The notes: a model not told the origin generated them from the letters alone. Positions 27,256-36,642 are shown, numbered from the stretch's first letter. The stretch is DNA of 64,000 nt from Metabacillus litoralis (GCF_020524045.1 NZ_JAIVKL010000008.1:206925-270924); one strand, 5' to 3'. Translations and numbers: made by a program.

Positions 27256-27879
27256 TCAGTTCTTAAACACATGCTGGCCAATCACAACCGTTGTTTCTCT
27301 TGAATCTAACCAACGACTTGTTGCGATGTCGGGATTATAGAAGAATAATGAACCTTTTGCAATATGTCTCATATCTGACAGTGCTGCTTGCGCGGCTTTG
27401 ATGGATTCTTGATCTGCTGGTTTGTTAACTTGTCCATTTGCAACAGGTTGGAATTGTCCACGTTGGTAAATAACTTCTTTAATCGTGTTTGGGAATTTTG
27501 GGCTTTCTACTCGATTTAAGACAACGCTAGCAACTGCTACTTTTCCTTCAAAGGGTTCTGATTGTGCTTCAGCTCGTACGATTCTAGCCAATAAATCAAA
27601 GTCTGATTGAGAGATTCCCGATATTTTATGTTCGTTTCTTTTTCCTCTACTTGGCTTTTGGGGTGGGGTGTTTGATTTATTTATATGAATTTCTTGACCG
27701 ATATAAATTAGATCAAGATTCTTTACTTGTGGATTTGCTTTTGCTAATTCAGTTAAAGATAATCCATTTTGTTTGGCAATTTCAGACATTGTATCACCTT
27801 TTTGAACAGTATAAGCGAAAGATGGCACAGCCATAAACAGAGTTGTCAGGAATGTTAGTAAAAATATTAGTTTCTTCAC
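27256..27879 (-). CDS. LysM plus SleB-like cell wall hydrolase
   Basis: The 207-residue protein has a signal peptide (about 1-22), one LysM domain (about 23-67: YTVQKGDTMSEIAKQNGLSL to IGQEIHI), a basic linker and a SleB/CwlJ-type Hydrolase_2 domain (about 88-207). LARIVRAEAQSEPFEGKVAV carries the catalytic glutamate, and RHIAKGSLFFYNPDIATSRW is also typical. Relatives cleave cortex or vegetative peptidoglycan. With LysM it resembles YkvT more than SleB itself, which has a different N-terminal domain. It has its own AGGAGGACT ribosome site. Confidence 0.92.
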   Translation of the reverse strand: MKKLIFLLTFLTTLFMAVPSFAYTVQKGDTMSEIAKQNGLSLTELAKANPQVKNLDLIYIGQEIHINKSNTPPQKPSRGKRNEHKISGISQSDFDLLARIVRAEAQSEPFEGKVAVASVVLNRVESPKFPNTIKEVIYQRGQFQPVANGQVNKPADQESIKAAQAALSDMRHIAKGSLFFYNPDIATSRWLDSRETTVVIGQHVFKN

Positions 27880-28304
27880 AATATAGTCCTCCTAGTAGAT
27901 CACGTTTTTTGAACTCTTGTCTTATTTCTATGTAAGAAAAAAAATGAATAGTGTTACAATTAGATTACATAGAAAATACAAGAACATAGAAAACGATGAT
28001 ATTAGGGGCTTTTAGGTCATTTTCATCGGAGAAAAATAGTTCTTTTATCATAAAATCTTTATCTATTACCTAACATTTTTTTCCACATTATTGACTATAT
28101 AACGTTTTCTGTCTCCATACATTTTTCCTTTCACCTTATTTGCGAGCAATAATACTCAGCAATATTTATGGTAATATATAGTTATAAAAGTCGAATAAAT
28201 AGTCTATTTAATGTACTACATGCTAGTGGTTTGAAAAGAACATCCTACTCAGTTACTTCTCAATAATTCACCATTTATATAATTTAGAAAGGAGGTTTCA
28301 GTAT
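27880..28304. other. Intergenic region of 425 bases, nothing recognised
   Basis: This divergent gap must hold promoters for the SleB-like gene and the DUF2157 operon. It is AT-rich with no open frame or strong hairpin. Confidence 0.45.
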
Positions 28305-29738
28305 ATGAAACGAAAGATTACTTCTTTTCAGTATGACATACTAAAAAAAGAGTTTTACTATCTTGAAGAAATCGGTAAATTATCTAAAAATCAAGCAAAT
28401 GATCTCCTTGAACAGTATGAAATTATTGATCCTGTTTCCCCACCAAGCAAGACGCCAGTATCGAATAAAAAGTTTACACTGAATTCCATTCAAATTATTT
28501 CAATTATCGGTGCAGTTCTAATTGGACTTGGAGTACTCAGTTTTGTTGCGAGTAATTGGTCTGCAATGACAAATATTGAAAAATTTGTTTTATTACTGTG
28601 TACACTTGTTTTATCTTATGTACTAGCTTGGTTAGCTGAAGAAAAAAGACCACATACATCCAAAGCGTTATACTATCTTGGAGCTTTTATCTATGGAGCT
28701 GAAATTTTTTATATTGGACAAATGTTTCATTTGGGTGGAGAAGTAGGCTCAGCACTAATCGCATGGGCAGTAGGGATACTATCCTTAGCGATTTATCTTA
28801 GATATAACATTCTTTACGGAGTAGGTTTTGGTTTATTTTATTTAGCGATTGAATTAACCTTTATGATTCCAAGTAATGGAGAACCTTCTTTGTGGTTGTT
28901 TGTTATTTTGCCGTTACTTTTTATCGGAGTTCGATTAATAAACATATTTCAGCGGTACCTATTGATTGCGAATTTTGTTCTACTTTATCAATTTATTGAA
29001 TTACAATTTATGCTAAATAGTGAACTTCGGTGGGGTTGGATTATTCTAATTTTAATTGGGCTTTTTGCTTTAAGTAAATATGTATACCCTAAAGAGAAGT
29101 ACTTAATTTTAGTTAATTTCATTCTACTTTATCAATTTGTCGAGTTTACATTGTTTGTAAAAGCCATTGATTATCTCGCTTATTTATTGATTTTTGGTTT
29201 ATTCGCTGTGTTACTGTTTGTTGTTGGTCATATGTTCATGAATAAATCAAATGTGCTTTTTATCTTTAATAGTATTATTGGTATTCAGTTTTTATCTCTC
29301 TTGTTATATCACATGGGTATAGATATATTATTCTTTTATTTCATTGTCATTTTTGTGATTGGAATGATTTATACTCATTACTGTTTAAAAGAGTATGAAG
29401 ATGTGATGAAGTGGATGGGACTCGTTTTTCAACTAATTACGGGAATTTTATTAACATTTCCATTCTCATATGAAGGACTTGGATTTACCCAACTATGGAT
29501 TTTCTTTGGATTAGCTTATATTGTATATGGTATGTATTTGGTTTACCAAAATAAAGTGTTCGGAGTTTTTCTTGTCAGTTTATTAATTTTTCGTTTTTAT
29601 GTTGATCTTTCCTTAGTGTTTATGAATAAGTCGATTGCATTTCTGCTCGGAGGCTTATTGTTGTTAGGATTAGGCTATTGGTTTGAAAAAACAAGAAGAG
29701 GAGAGGGTAAAGGTGAGTCTAAAAAGAAAACCAAGTAA
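28305..29738 (+). CDS. DUF2157 multi-pass membrane protein
   Basis: The 477-residue protein has a helical cytoplasmic start, a linker, and about 12-14 hydrophobic helices. The conserved DUF2157 opening is IGAVLIGLGVLSFVASNWSAM. A tandem internal similarity is visible: LLIANFVLLYQFIELQFML and LILVNFILLYQFVEFTLFV about 50 residues apart. It overlaps the GDYXXLXY gene by 26 bases. This pair is widely conserved as a unit, with unknown biochemical function. AAAGGAGGTTTCAGTAT is its ribosome site. Confidence 0.88.
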   Translation: MKRKITSFQYDILKKEFYYLEEIGKLSKNQANDLLEQYEIIDPVSPPSKTPVSNKKFTLNSIQIISIIGAVLIGLGVLSFVASNWSAMTNIEKFVLLLCTLVLSYVLAWLAEEKRPHTSKALYYLGAFIYGAEIFYIGQMFHLGGEVGSALIAWAVGILSLAIYLRYNILYGVGFGLFYLAIELTFMIPSNGEPSLWLFVILPLLFIGVRLINIFQRYLLIANFVLLYQFIELQFMLNSELRWGWIILILIGLFALSKYVYPKEKYLILVNFILLYQFVEFTLFVKAIDYLAYLLIFGLFAVLLFVVGHMFMNKSNVLFIFNSIIGIQFLSLLLYHMGIDILFFYFIVIFVIGMIYTHYCLKEYEDVMKWMGLVFQLITGILLTFPFSYEGLGFTQLWIFFGLAYIVYGMYLVYQNKVFGVFLVSLLIFRFYVDLSLVFMNKSIAFLLGGLLLLGLGYWFEKTRRGEGKGESKKKTK

Positions 29739-30279
29739 AATGTTTTGGATTTCCTTACTTATCCCACTTCTAGTACTAATTAGTATGCTAATTAAACCAG
29801 TAAGTACAATGGTAAAAGGTGAGGAAATAACTCTTGCAACTATTCCTGTTGATCCGAGAGATCTATTTTATGGAGATTATGTAACACTTGATTTAGAAAT
29901 TGAAGAAATCGATGTGTCTCTTATTGAACCTTCAATAAAAAGAAAATTAGATCAATACGAGTACCAGCGAAAACAAACTGTATTCGTTTCTCTTCGTGAA
30001 GGAGAAGAGGGCATCTTTGAGGCTGTATCTGTAGGTGAAGAAAAGCCAAATGGATTGTATATTAAAGGGAAAATGAGTCCTTTTATCCAAGATAATAGCT
30101 GGAATGAGGAAGCTGAAACAAAAAAATCGGTCTTTATTGATTATGGAATTGAACGGTATTATGTTGAAGAAGGCACAGGACTTGAGTTAGAAAACCAAGC
30201 AAATCAAGGCCAAGTACTCGTTTCAGTAAAAATTTATAATGGATACCCACTTCTCACTGATTTAAAGAGTGTAAAGTGA
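29713..30279 (+). CDS. GDYXXLXY-domain membrane-anchored protein
   Basis: I start at GTG 29713, preceded by AGAGGAGAGGG, giving 188 residues. A TTG at 29683 in the same frame has no ribosome site. One N-terminal helix (about 12-32) is followed by an outer domain with PVDPRDLFYGDYVTLDLEI, which contains the family motif. It overlaps the DUF2157 gene, and the two proteins are expected to work together. Confidence 0.9.
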   Translation: MSLKRKPSKMFWISLLIPLLVLISMLIKPVSTMVKGEEITLATIPVDPRDLFYGDYVTLDLEIEEIDVSLIEPSIKRKLDQYEYQRKQTVFVSLREGEEGIFEAVSVGEEKPNGLYIKGKMSPFIQDNSWNEEAETKKSVFIDYGIERYYVEEGTGLELENQANQGQVLVSVKIYNGYPLLTDLKSVK

Positions 30280-30343
30280 ATTAAGATATTTTAGTAAGAA
30301 ATTTTAAGATCTAATACTATTACGTAGATAGGTGGAGTTAAAA

Positions 30344-30565
30344 ATGGCAAATATTAAATTTGAGATTATTGAAAATATAGCAATTCTGTCAGAAGGACAA
30401 AAAGGTTGGAAGAGAGAGCTTAACTTAATTAGTTGGAATGATCGTGAGCCAAAGTATGATATTCGTGATTGGGATTCAAGTCATGAGAAAATGGGCAAAG
30501 GACTAACTCTTTCAAAAGATGAATTAGTGCAATTAAAAGGAATTTTGAATAACATGGATTTATAG
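30344..30565 (+). CDS. YdbC-like PC4-family single-stranded nucleic acid binding protein
   Basis: I start at ATG 30344, which follows GGTGGAG, giving 73 residues. The earlier in-frame codon at 30332 overlaps that site. KFEIIENIAILSEGQKGWKR, LNLISWNDREPKYDIRDW and KMGKGLTLSKDELVQLK follow the beta-sheet plus helix pattern of the PC4/YdbC family, which binds single-stranded DNA or RNA as a dimer. A terminator follows at 30657-30687. Confidence 0.85.
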   Translation: MANIKFEIIENIAILSEGQKGWKRELNLISWNDREPKYDIRDWDSSHEKMGKGLTLSKDELVQLKGILNNMDL

Positions 30566-30656
30566 TAAAGCAACATTTATCTTAGTTGCTTATCGCTTTA
30601 AAAAGTGTATTTGATAAGTAAAGTATATTGAGTTTTTTTAATAGAAGAAACTGATC

Positions 30657-30687
30657 AAAAAGCTAAGGAAATTCTTAGCTTTTTTTC
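30657..30687 (+). terminator. Terminator of the YdbC-like gene
   Basis: AAAAAGCTAAG pairs with CTTAGCTTTTT around a six-base loop, with seven or more T residues. Confidence 0.85.
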
Positions 30688-30779
30688 GTAAAGATATGCT
30701 GATTTATAAAGAAATTCTTATTATTTAACAATTTGTTATATTGATGAAATTCTCAATTTGCGAAAACAGCTTTTAAAAT

Positions 30780-31226
30780 TTACTTTACCTTTTTCTTTTC
30801 TATTATAAGGATGCCAATTCCTATTATTACAATGAAAAAAACCAAGAAAATGAAAAACCTAAAAAAGTTATACATTTCTTTTCCATAAGTATACTCTTCT
30901 TTTCTAACAGCTTTTTTAAACCTTCCATTATCCAACTGAATAGCGATAGCTTCCTCAGTACCTATTCCTTGAATAGAATAATATTTTGTACCTATTTCAT
31001 ATGAGTTAGAAAAGTTACCAGCATATTGCTCCATATCAGAAAATCTCGTGACACGACCAATTTCACTTCCAATGTCTGTAACATACTCATCATTCACTAC
31101 ATAAATATACCCATCCCAAACAACAAAAGGATAAGGCCATGACGTTGCAAATGATTTGTATGGAATTAAAAGATAAGTAAATAAGATCATTATAAAGATA
31201 GGAAAAGAACATTGCTTTAATTTCAT
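30780..31226 (-). CDS. Exported protein with a C-terminal membrane helix, unknown
   Basis: About 148 residues with a signal peptide (ending near SFAT), an outer beta-rich domain and a C-terminal helix followed by EKKKVK. YIYVVNDEYV, IGSEIGRVTRF and NSYEIGTKYYSIQG are the notable segments. The same succession appears in the lipoprotein at 63094-63471, suggesting a shared fold. The start at 31226 follows AAAGGAGGTATTTG. Confidence 0.7.
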   Translation of the reverse strand: MKLKQCSFPIFIMILFTYLLIPYKSFATSWPYPFVVWDGYIYVVNDEYVTDIGSEIGRVTRFSDMEQYAGNFSNSYEIGTKYYSIQGIGTEEAIAIQLDNGRFKKAVRKEEYTYGKEMYNFFRFFIFLVFFIVIIGIGILIIEKKKVK

Positions 31227-31543
31227 CAAATACCTCCTTTATTAAAGTAGACGTTCACAGCTTTCTTTAAGTTTCATTATTCTTTCGTTTTTATGTAAGA
31301 ATAGTTCTTCCAATATTAGCCGATACTTTAATTGATATTTCCTAGATAGTGAGAAAATGAGTTGTGTAAAAGGAGCAAAACAAGATAAAGAATGTAAACA
31401 ACAATATTCTAGAATAGAGCCTTATTAAAAGAATACATGCCATGGCTCCAATATCAATTCGTTATAAAGAAAGCGTTTAAAAATATTAATTCATGGTCTA
31501 AAACGAAACAAAATAGCATTTTTTAAATTGAGGTGGTGAAGCA
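31227..31543. other. Intergenic region of 317 bases with a repeat fragment
   Basis: The only recognisable item is a short piece of the dispersed repeat near 31396-31430. Otherwise it is AT-rich and carries promoters of the divergent genes. Confidence 0.45.
31396..31430 (-). repeat. Fragment of the MITE-like repeat (copy F)
   Basis: On the minus strand the sequence AATAAGGCTCTATTCTAGAA followed by TATTGTTG matches one terminal repeat. No second end is found nearby, so this is a truncated relic. Confidence 0.4.
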
Positions 31544-32137
31544 ATGGAGTGGTTAAAAAGCTTGTTAGACGATCGAGATGAAATTAAATCAATGAAAAGA
31601 AATATATATACTGGAACAACAAAATTAATTTTAGGTGCGGTATTAGCCTCTCTAGCCTGTATTTTTCAGTCAGCAGGTATATTTGTTGGTGTTGGCTTTG
31701 TATTGAGTACCTTAACAACATTGCCGATTGTTATTGCTTCAGTTTTATCGCTGAAGATTGGATTTTTGACTTATGTTTCTACAATCTTTTTGTTAGCCAT
31801 CACTCAACCAAGTGAGTTGCTTATTTTTCCGTTTACAACTGGATTACTTGGACTTGCTTTAGGAATTGGTTTCAAAATTCTCCGTAATTCTGTGTTAATT
31901 ACTGTGTTTTCTAGTTTTTGTTTGACTGTCGGTATGACGTGCTTGCTTTATGTTTTACAATTTCCTATTCTCGGACCAACTATTACGACAAATTTTGATA
32001 GTAAAATATTTCTTTATATTTTCGCTTTTTCCATTTTGTATAGCTGGATATGGCTTAAATTAAGTTTATTAACCTTGAAGGCTGTTAATCGTTTTGTGTT
32101 TAGGAAAGTAGCGATTCTTTATAGTGAAAAAGGGTAA
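31544..32137 (+). CDS. Predicted membrane protein, S-component-like layout
   Basis: The 197-residue protein has a charged start (EWLKSLLDDRDEIKSMKRN) and about five or six hydrophobic helices. A glycine-rich segment, GFVLSTLTTLPIVIASVLSLKIG, resembles the substrate-binding subunits of ECF transporters, which supports only a weak guess. GAGGTGGTGAAGC provides the ribosome site. No ECF ATPase gene is nearby. Confidence 0.7.
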   Translation: MEWLKSLLDDRDEIKSMKRNIYTGTTKLILGAVLASLACIFQSAGIFVGVGFVLSTLTTLPIVIASVLSLKIGFLTYVSTIFLLAITQPSELLIFPFTTGLLGLALGIGFKILRNSVLITVFSSFCLTVGMTCLLYVLQFPILGPTITTNFDSKIFLYIFAFSILYSWIWLKLSLLTLKAVNRFVFRKVAILYSEKG

Positions 32138-32233
32138 TTTAAACACTTGTCATATCAGTTAACCCTGATAAATTTCTTGTTTTTTGTAACTAAGTTTAAA
32201 ACAAAACCGTCTAATTCAAACGAGGTGAGGTAT

Positions 32234-32569
32234 ATGACTAAGTTTGCTATTTTACCAGTATTAATACTATTGAACATTATGTTAGCTGGGTGTATGGAAT
32301 ATGAATCAACATCATCTTTATCAATTGAGATGATTGCATTTCATAGCCTGACAAAGGAAGAACAAGACTTCATTCCAGTTAGCCCAAAGGATTCGATAGT
32401 TGAAAAGGTCAATGTTACTGAAAAGAATAAATTATTATTTCACAAAAATTATGACAAAGAAAAGGTGTACTCAGTTACATTTAATAATTCCGAAGAAGAG
32501 GATGAACTCATAGTTTTTATTGATCTAGACAAAAAAACTGTGATTGGAAAAGGCTTTATCAATAAATAA
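32234..32569 (+). CDS. Small lipoprotein, unknown
   Basis: I start at ATG 32234 after CGAGGTGAGGTAT, giving 111 residues. A start at 32147 would add a tail without a ribosome site. The signal peptide ends in a lipobox, IMLAGC, with the lipidated cysteine near residue 17. The mature part is short, charged and beta-rich. It follows the membrane protein gene by about 95 bases and could be cotranscribed. Confidence 0.75.
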   Translation: MTKFAILPVLILLNIMLAGCMEYESTSSLSIEMIAFHSLTKEEQDFIPVSPKDSIVEKVNVTEKNKLLFHKNYDKEKVYSVTFNNSEEEDELIVFIDLDKKTVIGKGFINK

Positions 32570-32577
32570 GCTCAAAA

Positions 32578-32611
32578 ATAAGGAAACCGTAAAGTTTAGC
32601 TTCCTTATAAT
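32578..32611. terminator. Terminator between converging genes
   Basis: ATAAGGAA and TTCCTTAT pair around a short AT-rich loop between the lipoprotein gene and the dehydrogenase on the other strand. Confidence 0.55.
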
Positions 32612-32618
32612 GAAGATA

Positions 32619-33578
32619 TCAATAGCCTTTTTCAAAATTAAGTAAGTTAACAGATGGCGTTTTCCCTTTAAGATAATCTTTAAGGTTTGGAATAAAAATA
32701 TTTTCTATTACACGTTGGTTGTAGTGTTCTGTACTTCCGGAAGTATGTGGAGTAATGATGACGTTTTCCATTTTCCATAATGGATTGTCCTTTGGAAGAG
32801 GTTCTATTTCAAACACGTCTAAACCGGCTCCAGCTATTTGTTGTGTTTCAAGAGCTTCAATTAGTTCCGTTTCTTTTACAATTGCACCACGTCCAATATT
32901 GATAAAGATAGACGAATTCTTCATAAATTCAAACTCCACTTTCCCAAATAAACCTTTCGTTTTTGCAGTTAAAGGCAAGGTGACTATGACAAAATCACAC
33001 TGTGGTAGTACTTTATGTAAATCAGAAGAAGTGTACATTTCATCAACATTTTCTTCCTGACCACCTGAGTTTCTAATTCCTAACACTTTCATTCCAAATG
33101 CTTTAGCGATTTTTGCCGTTTCTCTTCCGATATGACCAACACCAATGATTCCAACTGTTTTTTCATGAAGCTCTTGATTCATATTCGCGTGATGCCAAGT
33201 TTGCTTTGTTTGCTGACGAACGTATGTATGAATTTTTCTTGTGAATGACAACATCAATGCGAAAATCGTTTCGGAAATAGGATACCCATGAACACCGTTC
33301 GCAGAGGTAACGTGGATTTTTTTTTCTTGAAAATAATCTAATGGAACCTTATTTACACCAGCACTCCAGGTTTGAAGCCATTTCAAGTTGATATCAGTTT
33401 GTAAAATGGTATCCTCCATTTGCTTTTTCCAGCCTGCGATGATCTCAGCATCGTTAAGATGTGGTTCCCAAATCGAAGGATCACTACCTGTTATAATTGT
33501 CCAGTCGGGAAGAATTTCAATGACTTTAGTTAACAAAAATTCGTCAAGATTTTGAGTAATAACAAGCTTTCTTGTCAT
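32619..33578 (-). CDS. D-isomer-specific 2-hydroxyacid dehydrogenase
   Basis: I use ATG 33578, six bases after GGAGGC, giving 319 residues. GIIGVGHIGRETAKIAKAFG is the NAD(P)-binding loop. NIGRGAIVKETELIEAL carries the arginine region, GLDVFEIEPLP the glutamate, and ITPHTSGST the catalytic histidine. The enzyme reduces a 2-keto acid or oxidises the D-hydroxy acid. The family ranges from glyoxylate reductase to phosphoglycerate dehydrogenase-like proteins, so the substrate is open. It appears to be a single-gene unit. Confidence 0.93.
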   Translation of the reverse strand: MTRKLVITQNLDEFLLTKVIEILPDWTIITGSDPSIWEPHLNDAEIIAGWKKQMEDTILQTDINLKWLQTWSAGVNKVPLDYFQEKKIHVTSANGVHGYPISETIFALMLSFTRKIHTYVRQQTKQTWHHANMNQELHEKTVGIIGVGHIGRETAKIAKAFGMKVLGIRNSGGQEENVDEMYTSSDLHKVLPQCDFVIVTLPLTAKTKGLFGKVEFEFMKNSSIFINIGRGAIVKETELIEALETQQIAGAGLDVFEIEPLPKDNPLWKMENVIITPHTSGSTEHYNQRVIENIFIPNLKDYLKGKTPSVNLLNFEKGY

Positions 33579-33654
33579 CATGTTGCCTCCGTTCAAGTTT
33601 TATTTTTTTTCGCACATTTAAACATAATGGTATATTTTACTTTTTTAGATATCC

Positions 33655-33930
33655 CTAATTTATAGCTGCTAAACCTAAACTATCAAGTGCCTCATCAACT
33701 GAATATATATTATTTATATTTCTCTCTAGACAAAGTTGAATAACAGTTCAAAAGACTCTAATTCATCGGTCAAAAATTTATCTATTTGGTAAGAGCTTTC
33801 AGAATGAGAAACAAACAATTGTACTTCCAAATGATCTTCAATATACTCTTTGAGATCATATATCATATTTTCGGTAATCATTTCATCATCCAAAATAAGG
33901 CCTAAAAATCGAGCAAATGATCAGTAAATA
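33655..33930 (-). pseudogene. Frameshifted remnant of a small acidic protein gene
   Basis: On the minus strand one frame reads LDDEMITENMIYDLKEYIED and onward to a TAG near 33740. The next frame then continues sensibly as VIQLCLERNINNIYSVDEAL and ends at 33655. No standard start with a ribosome site is visible. Joining the two frames yields about 90 coherent residues, which indicates a single-base change in a decaying gene. The family is unknown. Confidence 0.5.
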
Positions 33931-33978
33931 CTTCTATAATTATAGCATGAACACATTTGAAAGGATGAATAATGATGA

Positions 33979-34239
33979 ATGAAAATGGAACAGGAAATTA
34001 TATTTCTTTTAGATCTCAGTAGCTCAATGCTTGAAAGTGATACAATAGGCGGATTTAATTCTTTTTTAACAAAGCAAAAACAAGTAGCAGGTGAAGTAAG
34101 GGTTATAACCGCGCTTTTTATCTTCTTAGAAGCAAATATTGATGCAGTTCAAGAAGTAAAAGATATAGGAATCGAAAGAAAAGCATCAAATAAAGACGTA
34201 GAGATGATGTATAATCAAATAAATGATAAGGTTATGTAA
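33979..34239 (+). pseudogene. Internally deleted von Willebrand A-domain gene
   Basis: The frame begins with a vWA first strand and MIDAS motif, IIFLLDLSSSMLESDTIGGF, followed by FLTKQKQVAGEVRVITALF. It then jumps to FLEANIDAVQEVKDIGIERKA, which in intact relatives is the last part of the domain. About 90-100 middle residues are missing, including the remaining metal ligands, although the frame is kept. The product is 86 residues against roughly 190-210 expected. It is probably non-functional. Confidence 0.6.
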
Positions 34240-34369
34240 AAACGAACTGATTCATAAGTTTATTAATCATTAAATGATTTTCTAAAAAAGTAAGGAAATA
34301 TTACTCGAAGCAAAAACGAACGGTATTTCTAGAACTGAATTTGGACATTCTAAAAATCGAGGTGATGGT

Positions 34370-34549
34370 ATGGACGTTGCAAAAATCGGCGATGTAATTT
34401 CCTTTAAACGGGAAGATGTTTCTCATGAAGGTGTTGTGACAGGCATAAGAGAAAATTCTGTTATGGTTCAATATGGAAGGTCAAAAGATAAAGATGAACC
34501 TTTAAAAACAATTGTGAATCATAAAAATTACAAAATTAAAAAAAAATAA
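34370..34549 (+). CDS. YkvS/DUF2187-like small protein
   Basis: The 59-residue protein starts at ATG 34370 after GAGGTGATGGT. AKIGDVISFKREDVSHEGVV, NSVMVQY and TIVNHKNYKI fit the DUF2187 family (B. subtilis YkvS), a small SH3-like or KOW-like barrel of unknown function. A terminator follows. Confidence 0.8.
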   Translation: MDVAKIGDVISFKREDVSHEGVVTGIRENSVMVQYGRSKDKDEPLKTIVNHKNYKIKKK

Positions 34550-34566
34550 CACTAGTGTCAAGCTAA

Positions 34567-34602
34567 AGGTGGCAGAAAAGATTCCTGCCACTAATTTTTT
34601 TA
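34567..34602 (+). terminator. Terminator of the YkvS-like gene
   Basis: GTGGCAG and CTGCCAC pair around a nine-base loop, followed by AATTTTTTTA. Confidence 0.8.
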
Positions 34603-34901
34603 TTTTCAATATTATAACCTAAGTTACGTAAAAGATTTTTTAATACTCATGCAAAATCCTCAGTACTATTCTGTCATTTCATTTTCAGCGATTATTTATT
34701 TCCTCTTATACCTAATTTATTAAACCACTTTAATGTCTAAAGTTAAAGACAAGATCTAAAGGTCTTTCATGAAAAAAAACAATAAAATCTATTTTGATAG
34801 TGACTGTTTTCATTTAATAATAATTGATATTATTGTTGTAATTAGAATTTTTCTAATTGAGAAGATGAAGAGTTATAGTGAAAGGAGTTGAGGTGATTAA
34901 C
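34603..34901. other. Leader of the radical SAM gene, about 300 bases
   Basis: AT-rich, with no frame or repeat supported. A promoter must lie here. Confidence 0.4.
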
Positions 34902-35735
34902 ATGCACATTCAACTTAAAGATATTGTCTCGAAAAGTATATTAACTCCTGCTAAAGGAGCGATAGATAATTTTACTCATTCTTTAAATCCTTATATGGGG
35001 TGTGTTTTCGGTTGTACATACTGTTATGTAAGGCAGCTTCCTCTATCGTTATTTCGTGAACAGGAATGGGGTTCTTGGATTGATATCAAAAGTAATGCGG
35101 CTGAGCTTTTAAAAAAAGATATGATCAAAGCTAAGAAAAAAGGTCCTGTAACCATTTTTATGTCTTCTTCTACTGATCCGTATCAACCAATTGAAGTGAA
35201 AACAGAGTTAACTAGAAGTTTATTAGAAGTCATGTTAGAAGAACAGCCAGATTTTTTACATATACAAACAAGATCACCCTTAGTAAAAAGAGATATCGAT
35301 TTATTTAAGAAATTTGGAAATAAAATAAGGATTTCCATGACAATTGAAACAGATAAAGAAGAAGTAAGGAAGGCTTTCTCACCCACTGCTCTTCCTATTG
35401 CCGCAAGACTTGCAGCTTTAAAAGAGATAACTGATACAGGAATTATGACACAAGCAACAATAGCTTCATTGCTACCTTGTTCAAGAGACTTTCCTAAAAA
35501 ACTAAAACACATCGCAAAACGAATAACCATTGATGATTTTTGGATGGGTGATGGTAGTGGAGGAAAACGGACAGGAAAACTTGGCGTTGAAAAAATTTAT
35601 CAACAAATGGGATTAGAGAAGTGGTACAACCCAACCGCCTATAAAGTCGTTCTAAGAATGATACAAGAAGAACTTCAGGATTCAGAAGTTGAATTGATGG
35701 TTTCCAAAAGTGGATTTAGTCCATACCAAAAATAA
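34902..35735 (+). CDS. Radical SAM protein, SplB-related (Rv2578c type)
   Basis: I start at ATG 34902 after GAGGTGATTAAC, giving 277 residues. MGCVFGCTYCYV supplies the CxxxCxxC iron-sulphur cluster, near residue 35. TIFMSSSTDPYQPIE and HIQTRSPLVKRDIDLF are shared with the Rv2578c-like branch related to spore photoproduct lyase. That branch is seldom characterised, and the C-terminal substrate part is shorter than in SplB. A role in DNA photoproduct repair is possible but not shown. The downstream gene follows after 25 bases and is probably in the same unit. Confidence 0.88.
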   Translation: MHIQLKDIVSKSILTPAKGAIDNFTHSLNPYMGCVFGCTYCYVRQLPLSLFREQEWGSWIDIKSNAAELLKKDMIKAKKKGPVTIFMSSSTDPYQPIEVKTELTRSLLEVMLEEQPDFLHIQTRSPLVKRDIDLFKKFGNKIRISMTIETDKEEVRKAFSPTALPIAARLAALKEITDTGIMTQATIASLLPCSRDFPKKLKHIAKRITIDDFWMGDGSGGKRTGKLGVEKIYQQMGLEKWYNPTAYKVVLRMIQEELQDSEVELMVSKSGFSPYQK

Positions 35736-35760
35736 ATGCAACATAGTTAGGAGGACTTAT

Positions 35761-36642
35761 ATGTTAAAAAGAGAGAAACTATTTCTTACAATAATCGGTA
35801 TTCTGCTCATATGTAATATATTAAGCTATAGCAAAATTAGTTCATTAGAAGAACGGATGGGGTTATTTGATTCTATGCAGAATGAAATATCGAATGTGAA
35901 TTATTCTGTACAAGATCTTTCTTCTCAAATTGATATGAAGCTAAACGAATTTATGCAAAATCAGCTATGGATTCAAAAGAAAGAATATCAGATTACTAAT
36001 GTGAATATTGCAGCAAATAAAATTGATGTTGTAATGGAGTGGAGCTTAAAAGAATTAAATGAAGGTGAGAACATTTCATTATTATACAGAGAAAAAACAG
36101 AAGGGAAATGGTCTGAGCTTGAAGTTACTAAAGATAATGGATTGAACTATGTCGTTCAGCACTCTTTTCCACTGAATGGAAATTATGAAACTCAGGTTGT
36201 TGCTACATCTAATGAAGGAGAAAGATCTGAGAGTTTAGTAGATTTGTTTTTTAAAGAACAGCTGGATCAACGAATCCAAACAAACGCATTTGTCCATCAA
36301 AGTGGTGACGGTCAACTTAATGTTACTATCGATATTAATAATACCTTCAAAAATGAATTGCTTAGTGGAGTGGATATTCATGATTTAAAAATGAAAAGTG
36401 CGAAAGCTCAGTTAATTTTCGATGAAAAACTCATGAAAGAATGGGATTTATTAATAAATCATGAAGGTCTTCATTATGGGTCAGACTCCTACTCGGAAAG
36501 CATTAATTTTACTGAATTATTAGATGTTACAGAAGAAGTAGGAAACAAAATGGGAAATGTAAAACTTCTTGTAAAAGTGAAGGATGGATTAGGATTCACT
36601 TTTGATACAGAAGGCTCTTCAGAAGGAACATTTAGTTGGTAG
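35761..36642 (+). CDS. Membrane-anchored extracellular protein with coiled coil, unknown
   Basis: I start at ATG 35761 after AGGAGGACTTAT, giving 293 residues. One N-terminal helix (about 7-25) is followed by a short coiled coil (about 28-62) and beta-rich domains resembling immunoglobulin-like folds, as in NGNYETQVVATSNEGERSES. It lies 25 bases after the radical SAM gene. No family is recognised. Confidence 0.75.
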   Translation: MLKREKLFLTIIGILLICNILSYSKISSLEERMGLFDSMQNEISNVNYSVQDLSSQIDMKLNEFMQNQLWIQKKEYQITNVNIAANKIDVVMEWSLKELNEGENISLLYREKTEGKWSELEVTKDNGLNYVVQHSFPLNGNYETQVVATSNEGERSESLVDLFFKEQLDQRIQTNAFVHQSGDGQLNVTIDINNTFKNELLSGVDIHDLKMKSAKAQLIFDEKLMKEWDLLINHEGLHYGSDSYSESINFTELLDVTEEVGNKMGNVKLLVKVKDGLGFTFDTEGSSEGTFSW

